Shown: positions 16,354 to 25,976, counted from the stretch's first letter. The stretch is 60,520 nt of DNA from CAYLJV01 sp964510375 (GCA_964510375.1 CAZEBR010000004.1:1-60520), one strand, 5' to 3'. Notes: generated by a model not told the origin, from the sequence alone. Numbers and translations: made by a program.

Positions 16354-17574
16354 GTGATTCAGATAACTGAACAAGAGGGTCATCCGAGGCCGACTCGGCG
16401 ATGGGCGATTTTAGCGATCGCATGGTTCTGTTTCTTTACCATGATGTTATCTTGGTATATCATGCCGACTCTTCAGCCTGAAGTGATGAATATATATAAT
16501 ATATCTGAGGCCCAGTTTTCATTAGCGATCACAATCCCCTTTCTTTTCGCCTCATTGTTAGCTATTCCCGGTGGTCTTTTGGCCGATAAAATCGGAATCA
16601 GGAAATCAGCCACTCTAGGATTCACTATTGCTGCAGTGGGCTTCTTATTAAGATCAGTAAATGGCGGTTTCATGATGCTTCTTGCCGCGATGGGAGTTCT
16701 CGGTACAGGGATGGGAACGCTCATGCCCAACCTCCCGAAGCTAGTAAGTATCTGGTTCCCTCCGGACCAAACCGGACTCGCTACCGGCATTTACAATACT
16801 GGCATGATGGGGGGTATGTCAGCGGGCCTGTTAATCGCTGCATACCTCCCAGAATGGAGCATATCGAACTTAATGCTCGGTTCAATGTTGTTAATATTGA
16901 CTGCTGTGTTCTTTGGGATAGTGAGAAACGCTCCCGAAGGCGTGGAGATACCTCCCACCAACATGATTGAAGGATTTAAGGCCGCAGCAGGAAGCAGAAG
17001 CACTTGGGGAGCAGCTCTTGCTCTCTTCCTGACATTGGGTGGGATGGTGGTCTTTACAAATGCTCTTCCCTATGGGGTGAACGAAACATACGGTATATCA
17101 ATGAATAAAGGTGGACAAATCGCTTCAATGATAAATCTTAGCTCAATTGTAGGGGCCATGGTATTACCTTATCTGGCTGCTAAAACGGATAGAAGAGGCC
17201 TCGTTTTAGGGTTTGCTCCGATGATATTTGCGTTAATTATGGTGGGTTCATGGCATATTGGTACTTTTATGGCGATGCTAGGGGGCGCATTTATCGGTGG
17301 GTTAATTGCTGGAGGAATACCTTCAATAGTTATGGAGGTCCCTACTTTCCTACCTAGAATAGAAGACGACCCAATTGAACCGCAGAACGTAGGGGGTGCA
17401 TCAGGATTCTTAACCACTCTGATGCAGGTCGGTGGTTTCGCCGTCTACCCAATGATTGTAACCCCAATAATAGACTCATTTGGCTGGACCGCTGGATTCT
17501 GGGCGGCAGGGATAATATTTGCCTCAACTGGTCTTGGGGCCCTGATTATCAAGTTCCCTCCTAAATTGGAGTAA
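16354..17574 (+). CDS. Major facilitator superfamily transporter
   Basis: This 406-aa protein has twelve hydrophobic segments and the MFS motif A GGLLADKIGIRKS (about residues 73-85) between helices 2 and 3, with a weaker equivalent AAKTDRRGLVLG (about 284-295) in the second half. G-rich helix 5 (GIYNTGMMGGMSAG) recalls nitrate/nitrite or organic-anion carriers, but the substrate cannot be read. Start is GTG with AAAGGAG farther upstream (16330-16336). Its base composition is lower in G+C than the EF-1 alpha region, and it directly follows the repeat-bordered island. Confidence 0.85.
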   Translation: MIQITEQEGHPRPTRRWAILAIAWFCFFTMMLSWYIMPTLQPEVMNIYNISEAQFSLAITIPFLFASLLAIPGGLLADKIGIRKSATLGFTIAAVGFLLRSVNGGFMMLLAAMGVLGTGMGTLMPNLPKLVSIWFPPDQTGLATGIYNTGMMGGMSAGLLIAAYLPEWSISNLMLGSMLLILTAVFFGIVRNAPEGVEIPPTNMIEGFKAAAGSRSTWGAALALFLTLGGMVVFTNALPYGVNETYGISMNKGGQIASMINLSSIVGAMVLPYLAAKTDRRGLVLGFAPMIFALIMVGSWHIGTFMAMLGGAFIGGLIAGGIPSIVMEVPTFLPRIEDDPIEPQNVGGASGFLTTLMQVGGFAVYPMIVTPIIDSFGWTAGFWAAGIIFASTGLGALIIKFPPKLE

Positions 17575-17753
17575 TGTCGTTGTCTTGGCGGATATCGGGG
17601 ATTCTATATGTGAATCCTTCTTTCCATTTTCGTAAAAAAGAAAAATTCTAAATTTTTGATAGACTTTACAGAGCGGTTAAATGCCCAATCGACGCTAAAA
17701 AGTTAATAATCTGAACGTATACTGTTATACGGAACTCTAGAACTGGTTTTACC

Positions 17754-18716
17754 ATGCTTGAAGACATTTACGAGAAAGGTAGAAAAAAAATTGAAGAGCT
17801 TTCTTTTTCGGAGAATATCGGAAATGTAGAAACGGGATTTGTCGGCAGGCATAACCGGGAAATTTTCAAACATTTTCATTTGGTAATGGCCGGCATAGGT
17901 GCGAAGACTGCTGAGCTACAGACTTCCGTTTTGGGTGTAGATTTGGATTCTCCCGTCATGATGGCCTCCATCGCGCACCCTATACCCCAGATTACCGAAA
18001 ATGCGCTCATGAAAATGGCGAGGGGTCTCAAGGAAACCGGGTCAATGATGTGGGTTGGTGCGACCGTTCCACAAAATCTGGAGGAGTTGGCCGAAGCGGT
18101 GCCGCTCGGTTTGATGATAAAACCGTTCGGAGACAGAAACGAGATATTTAAAAGAATCGAGATGGCGGAAGCAGCCGGTGCAGTAGCCTACGGGGTGGAC
18201 TACGATTCGGCGGCCGGAACGAAGTACGGCGGAAAACTGCACGGTTACGAGCCCGCAAGCCCACTCAGTAGGGAAGAGATTGAGGACATAAAGGAGGCCT
18301 CCGATCTTCCGTTTGTTCTAAAGGGCGTTCTAAGTGAGAAGGACGCGAAAAGTGCAGAAAAAGCGGACGTGGAACATTTGGTGGTGACAAATCACGGCGC
18401 CCATACTCTGGATTATCTCCCTCACCCTTTGGAGGTTCTGCCAGAGATAATAGACATCGTGGGCGATGACAAAACCCTGTTGGTCGATAGTGGTTTTCGC
18501 CGTGGTTCCGACGTTTTCAAGGGCCTTGCCTTCGGTGCCGATGCGATCATGCTTGGCCGTCCCCTGCTTTACGGCCTAGCGGCGGACGGGCAGAGCGGTG
18601 TAGAGGAAGTTCTGAACACGATTGCCGGGGAGCTTAAAAGGATAATGACCATGTGCGGGGCCGAACGCGTCCGGAACGTGGACGAATCAATGGTTACTAC
18701 ATGCAAATTTCCGTGA
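17754..18716 (+). CDS. FMN-dependent alpha-hydroxyacid dehydrogenase-like protein with altered active site
   Basis: The 320-aa TIM-barrel protein matches the lactate oxidase/glycolate oxidase/type 2 IPP isomerase fold. It has SPVMMASIAHP near the N-terminus, VLKGV with the flavin-contacting K190, DSGFRRGSDVFKGLAFGAD and LGRPLLYGLA (phosphate-binding C-terminal part). The catalytic loop, usually NHGGRQLD with His and Arg, is NHGAHTLD (213-220): His214 is kept but the Arg that holds the substrate carboxylate is His217. It is also short for the family. It therefore probably acts on another substrate, or as a reductase. A coenzyme A disulfide reductase-like gene follows 120 bases later. Confidence 0.8.
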   Translation: MLEDIYEKGRKKIEELSFSENIGNVETGFVGRHNREIFKHFHLVMAGIGAKTAELQTSVLGVDLDSPVMMASIAHPIPQITENALMKMARGLKETGSMMWVGATVPQNLEELAEAVPLGLMIKPFGDRNEIFKRIEMAEAAGAVAYGVDYDSAAGTKYGGKLHGYEPASPLSREEIEDIKEASDLPFVLKGVLSEKDAKSAEKADVEHLVVTNHGAHTLDYLPHPLEVLPEIIDIVGDDKTLLVDSGFRRGSDVFKGLAFGADAIMLGRPLLYGLAADGQSGVEEVLNTIAGELKRIMTMCGAERVRNVDESMVTTCKFP

Positions 18717-18836
18717 AATAACGACCGACTGACGGCCGGATTTCCTCGTTACGACCTCGATTTTTTAATTTTCAGTGATAGGTCTTAATAGTAATACTTA
18801 GTTATTGACTCAAAGAAGTCTCCGGACTGGGATAGG

Positions 18837-20525
18837 ATGAGTAAGAAAATAGCTATAGTTGGGGGAAATGCGGGCGGGGCCAGCTGTGCCGCACGCCTAC
18901 GAAGGCTTGACGAGGACGCGGAGATCGTCGTCTTCGAACGAGGGGAATATGTTTCGTGGGCCAATTGCGGAATACCCTATTACGTGGGGGATGTAGTCGA
19001 GGAACGGGAACAATTGACCGTGAAGACTCCAGAGCAGATTGGCCGCCGTTTTGATTTGGACGTACGCACCATGAACGAAGTTGTCGATATAGATCCCGAG
19101 AGTCGGAAGATAGTCGTGGAGGATAAGGGTGATGGGGAGAATTATCGCGAGTCTTATGATAAACTTGTTCTGTCTCCAGGGGCCGAGCCGATGGTCCCTC
19201 CAATCGACGGGGTGGTGGAAGTCGAGAACCTCTTCACCGCTTGGAGCATTCCGGACGCGGAGTCGATCAAGGAAGAGGCTCAGGAAGCCGAGAGGGCCCT
19301 GATAATCGGGGGCGGGTTCATAGGGCTGGAGATGGCCGAAAACTTTCATGAGTTGGGCTTGGAGGTCACTCTAGTCGAAATGATGGATCAGGTTTTGCCG
19401 CCTCTCGACTACGAAATGGCCGCCATGATTCAGAATCACCTCAGGAACAAGGGAATTGACTTGCGTCTCGGAGACGAGGTCGTTAAGTTCGAGCAGGATG
19501 GAGAGAGGATTAAGTCGGAGCTTCAAAGCGGTGAGATTGTGGGGGCCGATCTTGTACTCGTTTCTGCGGGAATTGAGCCCAATACCGATTTGGCCGAAAA
19601 AGCCGGCTTGGAAATCGGCGAAACTGGAGCTATCAGGGTCGACGAATATCTGGAAACTTCCGATTCCAACATTTACGCGATTGGCGACGCCATAGAGGTC
19701 AAAAATTGTGTGACCGATGACTATCAACATTTACCGCTAGCGGGACCGGCTAACGAGCAGGGTAGGATTGTGGCAAATAACATTGCCGGCTCCCGAGAGA
19801 GGTACGACTGCAGTCTGGGGACTTTCATAGTTAAGGCGTTTGACCTAACCGCTGCCTGTACGGGGGTAAAGGAAGATACGTTGAGGGAGTGCGACATTAG
19901 CTACGAGAAGTCCTACACTTTTTCAAAGTCTCACGCATCGTACTATCCCGACCCTCGTCCGATGTGGATAAAGCTGATGTTCGATCCAGATTCGGGCGAA
20001 ATTTACGGTTCCCAAATAGTCGGTCGCGGCGGCGTCGACAAACGGATCGACGTCATTGATAGTAACATTCGTTTTGGCGGCGATGTTTTCGACCTTCAGA
20101 AGTTGGACTTGGCTTACGCGCCTCCCTACTCCTCGGCGAAGGACCCGGTCAATATGGCCGGATATGTTGCCGGCAATGTGGTAGAAGGTGTCATGGATGT
20201 TGTTCACTGGGACGAATTGGGTTCTCTGGACGAGGATGAGACTGTTATTCTGGACGTTCGAAGTGAGGGTGAAAGGGAGAACGAGCATATAGAGGGCTCC
20301 AAGCACATTCCAGTCGATCAATTGAGGGATAGGCTTGACGAGCTTCCGAAAGATAAAAAGATTGTCACGCACTGCGCCGTCGGGCTCCGTTCGTATATCG
20401 CGACTAGGATACTGGTCCAGAACGGATACGATGCCTCGAACTTGAGCGGGGGATACGGGATTTACAACGCGGTGCAGAGAGATAAGGGGGAAGAAGTTTC
20501 ACCCATAATCTCTTCGATCGAGTAA
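18837..20525 (+). CDS. CoA-disulfide reductase / NAD(P)H sulfur reductase with C-terminal rhodanese domain
   Basis: The 562-aa flavoprotein starts with GGNAGGASCAARLRR (FAD), has SWANCGIPYY with redox Cys44, a second dinucleotide motif GGGFIGLEMAENF (NAD(P)H) and IYAIGDA. This is the single-cysteine CoADR/Npsr type. A rhodanese domain fills the last 110 residues with active-site loop CAVGLR (C513). Such CoADR-Rhd fusions reduce CoA disulfide, CoA persulfide or polysulfide, and the rhodanese passes sulfane sulfur to the flavin site. They act in the cytoplasm in redox defence or sulfur respiration. Length is normal for the fusion. Confidence 0.92.
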   Translation: MSKKIAIVGGNAGGASCAARLRRLDEDAEIVVFERGEYVSWANCGIPYYVGDVVEEREQLTVKTPEQIGRRFDLDVRTMNEVVDIDPESRKIVVEDKGDGENYRESYDKLVLSPGAEPMVPPIDGVVEVENLFTAWSIPDAESIKEEAQEAERALIIGGGFIGLEMAENFHELGLEVTLVEMMDQVLPPLDYEMAAMIQNHLRNKGIDLRLGDEVVKFEQDGERIKSELQSGEIVGADLVLVSAGIEPNTDLAEKAGLEIGETGAIRVDEYLETSDSNIYAIGDAIEVKNCVTDDYQHLPLAGPANEQGRIVANNIAGSRERYDCSLGTFIVKAFDLTAACTGVKEDTLRECDISYEKSYTFSKSHASYYPDPRPMWIKLMFDPDSGEIYGSQIVGRGGVDKRIDVIDSNIRFGGDVFDLQKLDLAYAPPYSSAKDPVNMAGYVAGNVVEGVMDVVHWDELGSLDEDETVILDVRSEGERENEHIEGSKHIPVDQLRDRLDELPKDKKIVTHCAVGLRSYIATRILVQNGYDASNLSGGYGIYNAVQRDKGEEVSPIISSIE

Positions 20526-20704
20526 AGTTCTATGGTTTTCCTTTTACAAAAATCGTGATTTTTCTCCATTTTTTAATTTAGAAGATATTTTTCGAATGGT
20601 AGATTGCTGAAGGGTTGGAAGAAATATGGAAATAATTATTGATTTTTTATAGAATATCTCGCCCGTATGATGCTTTGCCTTCGCTGACGGGCAAATTTTT
20701 GTTA
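20526..20704. other. Convergent intergenic region with a weak hairpin
   Basis: This gap lies between the convergent CoADR and nadE genes. It contains GCCCGT (20661-20666) and its complement ACGGGC (20687-20692), 20 bases apart and flanked by T/A-rich sequence. That could serve as a 3'-end structure for nadE. No gene is seen. Confidence 0.25.
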
Positions 20705-21505
20705 CTATAGCTTGAGAATTGGAGGTTTCCTTATCTTATGCTTCGAGTTTTCTTCTCGTCTCTCGAATTCGAGAACCTTCGATTCGTCAATATTCAGTGC
20801 ATCGGCTATTTTTTCCGTTTCTAGACCCAGTTCCAGACCGACGTAGATCCGGTCGATCTTTTCGTAGGGTAGCCCCAGTTCGTCCTCGTCTTTCTGACCC
20901 TTCCAGAGTCCTGCCGTGGGTTTTTTCTCGATGATGCCTTTCGGGACTCCTATTTTCTCGGCTAGTCTCTTCAATTGAGTCTTGTAAATGTCTCCCTGTG
21001 GGAGGATATCGACGGCCCCGTCTCCGTGCTTGGTAAAGTAACCGGATTTGATTTCCGTTTTGTTACTGGCTCCCACCACGAGGTAGTTCCGCAAGTTTGC
21101 GTAGTAGTAAACGATGGTCATCCGGAGCCGAGGTTTCAGGTTTGCGTTTGCTATCTTGGCATCCTTTCTGTAGTCTATCTCCTTCGTAAGCTCTTCCACA
21201 ACTCCGGATATTTCGACTTCTTCGTAATCGGTTCCGAGCATGTCGGCGACTTCTTCGGCGTCCTCCGCGTTTTCCGCCTCCGTGACACCCTCTTCGGGCA
21301 TGAAGACGGTGAGCACGTTATCCTCCCCCAGTGCCTCTGCGGAGAGGAAGGAAACTGTCGATGAGTCGAGACCTCCACTGATGGCTATCACGGCTCCCTC
21401 GGCCCCTGCCTCGTGGACCTTTTCTTTGATGAAGTTCTTCGTCTTGTCTTCGGCCTTTTCCAAATCTATTTCGAGAGCTTCTTCTATTCGTTCCCTTATG
21501 GTCAT
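20705..21505 (-). CDS. nadE: NH3-dependent NAD+ synthetase
   Basis: The 266-aa protein has the PP-loop AISGGLDSST (about residues 41-50). Near residue 145 it has the NAD synthetase segment VVGASNKTEIKSGYFTKHGD with GDGAVDILPQGDIYKTQ. It amidates nicotinic acid adenine dinucleotide with ammonia; no glutaminase domain is attached. The ATG at 21505 has AGGTG 7 bases before it, and GTG 21514 is a less likely start. It is the last gene of the minus-strand aromatic operon, 9 bases after pheA. Confidence 0.94.
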   Translation of the reverse strand: MTIRERIEEALEIDLEKAEDKTKNFIKEKVHEAGAEGAVIAISGGLDSSTVSFLSAEALGEDNVLTVFMPEEGVTEAENAEDAEEVADMLGTDYEEVEISGVVEELTKEIDYRKDAKIANANLKPRLRMTIVYYYANLRNYLVVGASNKTEIKSGYFTKHGDGAVDILPQGDIYKTQLKRLAEKIGVPKGIIEKKPTAGLWKGQKDEDELGLPYEKIDRIYVGLELGLETEKIADALNIDESKVLEFERREENSKHKIRKPPILKL

Positions 21506-21514
21506 TATACGCAC

Positions 21515-22336
21515 CTAGTATATCTTGGGATACGAACCGATTATTTTTAAGGTCGCTACATTCGATTCGATGGATTCGAGAGCTTCCTCCACGGGTTCAT
21601 CCGTTCTGTGACCCTCCAGATCGACGAAAAATAGGTAATCGCCTAGGGCCTCTTTGGAGGGTCTTGATTCTATTTTCGTGAGATTGATTTTTCGCTCGGC
21701 AAATTCTTGAAGGATCTCGTGCAGTATCCCGGGCCTGTCCTGTTTCGTGTAGAACATTATCGACGTCTTGTCGTTTCCAGTGGGTTCGCTGTCTGTTTTT
21801 CCTATACAGACGAACCTCGTTTCGTTCTCCTTGCCGGTTTCTATATTTTGCTGGATTATCTCCAGATCGTAGAGCTCGGCAAGGCCCCGAGATCCTACGG
21901 CGGTCATGTAGGGCTTTCTCATCTTGCTCACCTGTTTCGCCGCCTTGGCCGTACTCGTGACGCTGATTTGTTCCGCTTTCGGCAGGTTTTCCCTAAGGAA
22001 TTTTCGGCATTGAGCCAGTGCCTGTGGATGCGATAAAACCTGTTTTATGTCTTCCATCTCCGTGTTTTTCACGCCCAAGAGGTGATGCGTAACTTTGAGG
22101 ACTATCTCGGCGTTCACCTTTATGTCGAGCCAGGCGAGAGCGTCTAGGGTTTCGCCGACGGTTCCTTCCCGGAGACTCTCGATCGGTATGACACCGGCCG
22201 AGACGTCCTCGTTTTCGACCGCCTCCGCGACGTCGGTAATCAGCGGATAGGTGACGGGTTCCATTTCGTCTCCAAAGTGATCTCTGGCGGCTATCTCGCT
22301 GTAAGTACCTCTGGGTCCGAGAATGCCGACCTTCAT
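21515..22336 (-). CDS. pheA: Prephenate dehydratase (PDT + ACT)
   Basis: The 273-aa protein begins LGPRGTYSEIAA and contains IPIESLREGTVGETLDAL and the catalytic NETRFVCIG (about residues 170-178). A regulatory ACT domain follows with PGILHEILQEF and the phenylalanine-binding ESRPSK. It converts prephenate to phenylpyruvate and is expected to be feedback-inhibited by Phe. There is no fused chorismate mutase; that activity is encoded separately at 31.3 kb. Its start overlaps the tyrA stop by 4 bases. Confidence 0.95.
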   Translation of the reverse strand: MKVGILGPRGTYSEIAARDHFGDEMEPVTYPLITDVAEAVENEDVSAGVIPIESLREGTVGETLDALAWLDIKVNAEIVLKVTHHLLGVKNTEMEDIKQVLSHPQALAQCRKFLRENLPKAEQISVTSTAKAAKQVSKMRKPYMTAVGSRGLAELYDLEIIQQNIETGKENETRFVCIGKTDSEPTGNDKTSIMFYTKQDRPGILHEILQEFAERKINLTKIESRPSKEALGDYLFFVDLEGHRTDEPVEEALESIESNVATLKIIGSYPKIY

Positions 22337-23193
22337 TTTTTGTCCTCCATTCCCTTGTAGAGATTTTCGTAAGCTTCTTCGATTTCCTTCAAGCCCAATT
22401 TTTTTCTAGTATTTTCAAATAATTCTTCCATCATCTCGGTATTTTCGGCTTCGATGGCCTCGTCGAGTGACTGACAGGCCTCCAGTAGTGCGCTCCTTGC
22501 CACGTGTGAATACTTGTTTTCCGTCTGTATGTCCATACAAATTTTTGGATTTTCCTTCAGGAACGCCTTGGTGAGATCTAAGAGCCTGTTTAACATTGGC
22601 GTCTGGAATTCTAGTGCCTTTTCTGAGCCTTTCATCGAGTCCAGCGCCGAGATGTAGGTCAGTAAGGTGAAATGAGTGAGTCCTTGGGTTATCGCCATGA
22701 GCCTGTCGTGCTCGTTCGCCTCCATCTCCCCGACGTTTGCACCCTCCTCCAAAAGTAACTCCTTAAAATTCTCGTATTTTTCCCCCACTTCGACCGGAAC
22801 GGCAATTATATTTTTGTTCCTTAATTTTTCGGCGCCGGGCCCGAAGAGCGGATGTATCGAGGCCAGTTCGGCTCCCGTTTTTATACTTTTCATTTTCTCC
22901 ACGGGCTTTTCCTTGACGGAGGCCACGTCGAGTAGAAGGGTGTTTCCGTCCAAAGCCTCTGAAACTTCCGTTATCACGTCGGGAGTTTCCAGAATGGGTA
23001 CGGAGATCAGGGCTATATCAGCTCCCGCTACGGCGTCCAGGTTATCTTCGGCGAGTTCGCCGCCTATTTCTTCCGCAACCCTCTCCGCCCTTTCTCTGTT
23101 TTTATCCGAAATCGACACGTTCCATCCTCTGTCCTTTGCGAATTTTGCGAACCATTTGCCCATATCACCGGCTCCTACGATTCCCATCTTCAT
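22333..23193 (-). CDS. tyrA: Prephenate dehydrogenase
   Basis: The 286-aa protein starts with a Rossmann fold GIVGAGDMGKWFA, has ISVPILETP, LLDVASVKEKPV and the active-site segment SIHPLFGPG (about residues 109-117). It ends in the helical dimerisation domain of TyrA. It oxidises prephenate to 4-hydroxyphenylpyruvate with NAD(P)+. Neither ACT nor chorismate mutase domain is attached. It overlaps both aroE and pheA by ATGA-type 4-base junctions, so the three are translationally coupled. Confidence 0.93.
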   Translation of the reverse strand: MKMGIVGAGDMGKWFAKFAKDRGWNVSISDKNRERAERVAEEIGGELAEDNLDAVAGADIALISVPILETPDVITEVSEALDGNTLLLDVASVKEKPVEKMKSIKTGAELASIHPLFGPGAEKLRNKNIIAVPVEVGEKYENFKELLLEEGANVGEMEANEHDRLMAITQGLTHFTLLTYISALDSMKGSEKALEFQTPMLNRLLDLTKAFLKENPKICMDIQTENKYSHVARSALLEACQSLDEAIEAENTEMMEELFENTRKKLGLKEIEEAYENLYKGMEDKK

Positions 23194-24047
23194 ATTTTTC
23201 CCTTCATGGCTCTCTTGGTGGCTTCTTCCATAACTTTTACCGGAGCTTTTTCGCCGGTCCAGATTTCGAACGAAGTTGCGCCTTGGCGGACGAGCATGTT
23301 CAGGCCGTTTATGGTTTCGGCCCCCGCCTTTTCAGCTTCCTTCAGTAGCTTGGTTTCGAGGGGGTTGTATACTATGTCCATAACCGTCAGATCGGAATGC
23401 ATTTGCTCGGCCTCGATCAGGGTCGCGTCCTCCTCCGGGGCCATCCCGACCGAGGTGGAGTTGATCAGAATTTCGCATGACTCGACCGCCTTTTTTAGAT
23501 CTTCTTCCTCCTGATGTACCAAAGCTGGTTTATTTCCGGTTTTATCCCCGATCTCCTCAATCAGTTTTTCCGCTTTCGAAGTGGTTCGGTTCGATATCTT
23601 TAAGTTTGCGCCCGCTTCGGCCAGGGCGAACGAAATAGCTCTGGCGGCTCCTCCTGCTCCCAGCAGGGTCACGTTCTTGTCCTTCAGACTCTCAAAATTT
23701 TCTCTAAGGGCCCTCAGTGCGCCTTTTCCGTCGGTATTGAATCCTTTGAGTTTGTGATCGATTCTCTTGATCGTGTTTACCGCTCCGATTTGCCTTGCTG
23801 TTTTGTCGAGTTCGTCCAAGTGGGCCATTACGGCCGATTTGTGCGGTATCGTCACGTTGACTCCCTCCATCTCGAGACCTTTGAGGCCGTCGATGGCTTC
23901 CTCGACAAATTTTTCTTCTACTTTAAAAGCCAGGTAGACGTAGTCCAGCCCCAGTTCCTTAAATGCTGCATTATGCATGTCGGGAGAAACGCTATGTTCG
24001 ACCGGATTTCCAATTAGTCCGACGATTTTGGTCTCGCTCGAAACCAC
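23190..24047 (-). CDS. aroE: Shikimate dehydrogenase
   Basis: The 285-aa protein shows the full AroE signature: GNPVEHSVSPDMHNAAF at the N-terminus (shikimate binding), NVTIPHK (catalytic Lys near residue 67), GFNTDGKG (catalytic Asp near 104), GAGGAARA (NADP) and NGLNMLVRQGA near the C-terminus. It reduces 3-dehydroshikimate. Start GTG with AGGTG 5 bases before. A 95-base gap separates it from aroD and holds a T-rich TATA-like stretch on the minus strand, so aroE-tyrA-pheA-nadE may have its own promoter. Confidence 0.95.
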   Translation of the reverse strand: MVSSETKIVGLIGNPVEHSVSPDMHNAAFKELGLDYVYLAFKVEEKFVEEAIDGLKGLEMEGVNVTIPHKSAVMAHLDELDKTARQIGAVNTIKRIDHKLKGFNTDGKGALRALRENFESLKDKNVTLLGAGGAARAISFALAEAGANLKISNRTTSKAEKLIEEIGDKTGNKPALVHQEEEDLKKAVESCEILINSTSVGMAPEEDATLIEAEQMHSDLTVMDIVYNPLETKLLKEAEKAGAETINGLNMLVRQGATSFEIWTGEKAPVKVMEEATKRAMKGKI

Positions 24048-24142
24048 GTGTCCACCTAATGATGATGGTGCGTTACTCTAAAAAACTTCTTTGAATTCCC
24101 GCTTGCAGGCCGAGGAAATTGATCCGATATCTATGGGGAAGG

Positions 24143-24853
24143 TCAGTTTCTGAATTTGTCGAGTATTCCCCTCATCGTGGGGAGATCGATTTGGCCAGGA
24201 GCGGCCTTTTTCTCTATGGAAGCGTAAGTTATCGGAGATCCGAGCAGTGGCGCGGCCAATCTCGTAATTTTTCCCTCTTCCCCCATTGCGAAGGCTATGA
24301 TCGGGACCTCTATCTCTCCCGAGGCCTGAATGAGGAAGTCCAGCATTCTGATTGCTCCGTCGGCATCGTCTGCGAATCCTATTATTTTCGCAAGATCGCA
24401 GCCCGCCCTTTCCATCTTGCCTACCTTTCTCATCATCTCTGCTTTCGGTGGAACCCTATCGAAATCGTGGAAGGACATTACAGTGCTGACTTTGTTCTCC
24501 TCGGCCTTGCCGAGCACTCTTTCTCTCAATTTTTCCGGGGTCGAGAATTCTATGTCTACGAAATCCGCTCCTTCCTCGATTGCGTCTATTAAACTCTCAA
24601 TTCTCTCTCCTTCCTTTCCTTCGAAATACCCACCTTCTCTCCGAGTTCTGTTCGTGACTATCGTGGGTACCTCTTGCTTTATCATCCGCTTCCAGTTTTT
24701 CGAGGATTTTAGCCTGTCTATCCTCAATTCCAAAATGTCGGCACCGAACTCCAGTGCGGTTTCAAGGTCTTTTTTCATCGATGTGACTTTTTCCCCTATA
24801 ATTGACGCACAAATTGCGGGAGTCGGCATCTCGATTTTTTCAATCTCAGTCAC
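24143..24853 (-). CDS. aroD: 3-dehydroquinate dehydratase, type I
   Basis: This 236-aa protein matches type I DHQase: ELRIDRLKS near residue 47, STVMSFHDFDRVP with the catalytic His, and CDLAKIIGFADDADG with the Schiff-base Lys. It dehydrates 3-dehydroquinate to 3-dehydroshikimate. The frame opens farther upstream (24937), but that would overlap DHQ synthase II by 80 bases. The GTG at 24853, 4 bases past that gene's stop, fits family length and is taken as start. The usual SxxHDF and PKIA motifs are slightly changed (AKIIG). Confidence 0.92.
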   Translation of the reverse strand: MTEIEKIEMPTPAICASIIGEKVTSMKKDLETALEFGADILELRIDRLKSSKNWKRMIKQEVPTIVTNRTRREGGYFEGKEGERIESLIDAIEEGADFVDIEFSTPEKLRERVLGKAEENKVSTVMSFHDFDRVPPKAEMMRKVGKMERAGCDLAKIIGFADDADGAIRMLDFLIQASGEIEVPIIAFAMGEEGKITRLAAPLLGSPITYASIEKKAAPGQIDLPTMRGILDKFRN

Positions 24854-24857
24854 AAGA

Positions 24858-25970
24858 TCATCTCTCAACGAGCGTTTCGTCCACTTGGGCGCCGAAGTGG
24901 CGACCTCCCTCTTGGAGGTAAACGAGGATTTCGTCACCCGATTCTAGTTCGGAAACCGAAATGGGTTCTCCGTCCTTTCCGACCAAATTTATAGTCTCAG
25001 CGTTCTGTAGAAGGGTCTTTATTTTTCGGCCTACGTGTTCGGCCTCCACGAGCAACATCGGCCTTCGTTCTATCTTTACTCTGCCCACCGTAGCGGGCTC
25101 CGCTTCGCCCTCTTTGTTTACGATGAGTACCTTGTCTCCGCTCTCGAGCTCCGAGAGGTATTTCGTTTCTCCTCCGGGCACCTGTATGTATGCGTGTACC
25201 GCCCCGGCGTTTACTCTGAAGGGCCGTGACGAGACGTATTCGCTCTCCAGGGTTTCTGAATGAACGAGAAATAGTCCGTTTGACTGGCTTCCCACAAGCA
25301 TTCCGTCGCCTATTTCCATCAAAGAGGCAGTGTCTACGCACGCCCGATCGCCCATGCCTGTGGGCTCTATTTTCGTGATTTTTGCTTCCACAAGCTCGAA
25401 CTTTTCGGCTCCTAGTTCTTCTAGGATTTCGCAGGTTTTCCTAATCTCGTCGAAACCCTCTTCCCTCGGATCCAGAAGAACGCCGTCCGAGCCTACTTCC
25501 AAAGTTTCCACGGCCGTTTTGGCTTCCTCGGAATTTTTTACCCCGGCGATTATTTGGGCTTTCGAGTCTTGAAGTCTTGAGATGAGATTTTCGAGGGGGA
25601 TAACTTTCCAGTCTTCCGCTATCGTTATCAGAAAATCTGCACTTTTACCAGCCTTTATAGCGGCTTCTTCCATTTCCTTTCCTGAGATCCTTATCGATAC
25701 GGCCGTATCGCGATCTTCTTCCTCTCCTACTCTGGAGATCGCTTCTTCTACTCCCTCAGGAGTGGTAGCTTCTAAGTATAATATGTCGGATTCGTCCGAT
25801 TCGGAAATAATTTGAATGTTGCCGAGCTTCTTCGCCTTTTCGACGTCACTTGGATTCACTATTGCCCCATCGGCTCCCGCTTCTAGGGCTGAGGTCACGT
25901 ACTCTTTTCTCTCGTCCCAAGAACCGGACCAGTCTGACTTTATCCAGACTTGCTTGGCCAAATGGCGCAC
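24858..25970 (-). CDS. aroB': 3-dehydroquinate synthase II (archaeal)
   Basis: This 370-aa protein is the archaeal AroB' family. The segment GMGDRACVDTASLMEIGDG and the adjacent LVGSQSNGLFLVHSE (about residues 207-241) are diagnostic. It performs oxidative deamination and cyclisation of 2-amino-3,7-dideoxy-D-threo-hept-6-ulosonate to 3-dehydroquinate with NAD+. It has no relation to bacterial AroB. Its ATG lies 6 bases after the ADH synthase stop, pairing the two steps that replace DAHP chemistry in archaea. Confidence 0.96.
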   Translation of the reverse strand: MRHLAKQVWIKSDWSGSWDERKEYVTSALEAGADGAIVNPSDVEKAKKLGNIQIISESDESDILYLEATTPEGVEEAISRVGEEEDRDTAVSIRISGKEMEEAAIKAGKSADFLITIAEDWKVIPLENLISRLQDSKAQIIAGVKNSEEAKTAVETLEVGSDGVLLDPREEGFDEIRKTCEILEELGAEKFELVEAKITKIEPTGMGDRACVDTASLMEIGDGMLVGSQSNGLFLVHSETLESEYVSSRPFRVNAGAVHAYIQVPGGETKYLSELESGDKVLIVNKEGEAEPATVGRVKIERRPMLLVEAEHVGRKIKTLLQNAETINLVGKDGEPISVSELESGDEILVYLQEGGRHFGAQVDETLVER

Positions 25971-25976
25971 CGCCTT

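Noticed and set aside
24854..24937. Longer aroD start at 24937
   Set aside because: It would overlap DHQ synthase II by 80 bases with no SD, and the extra residues are not AroD-like.
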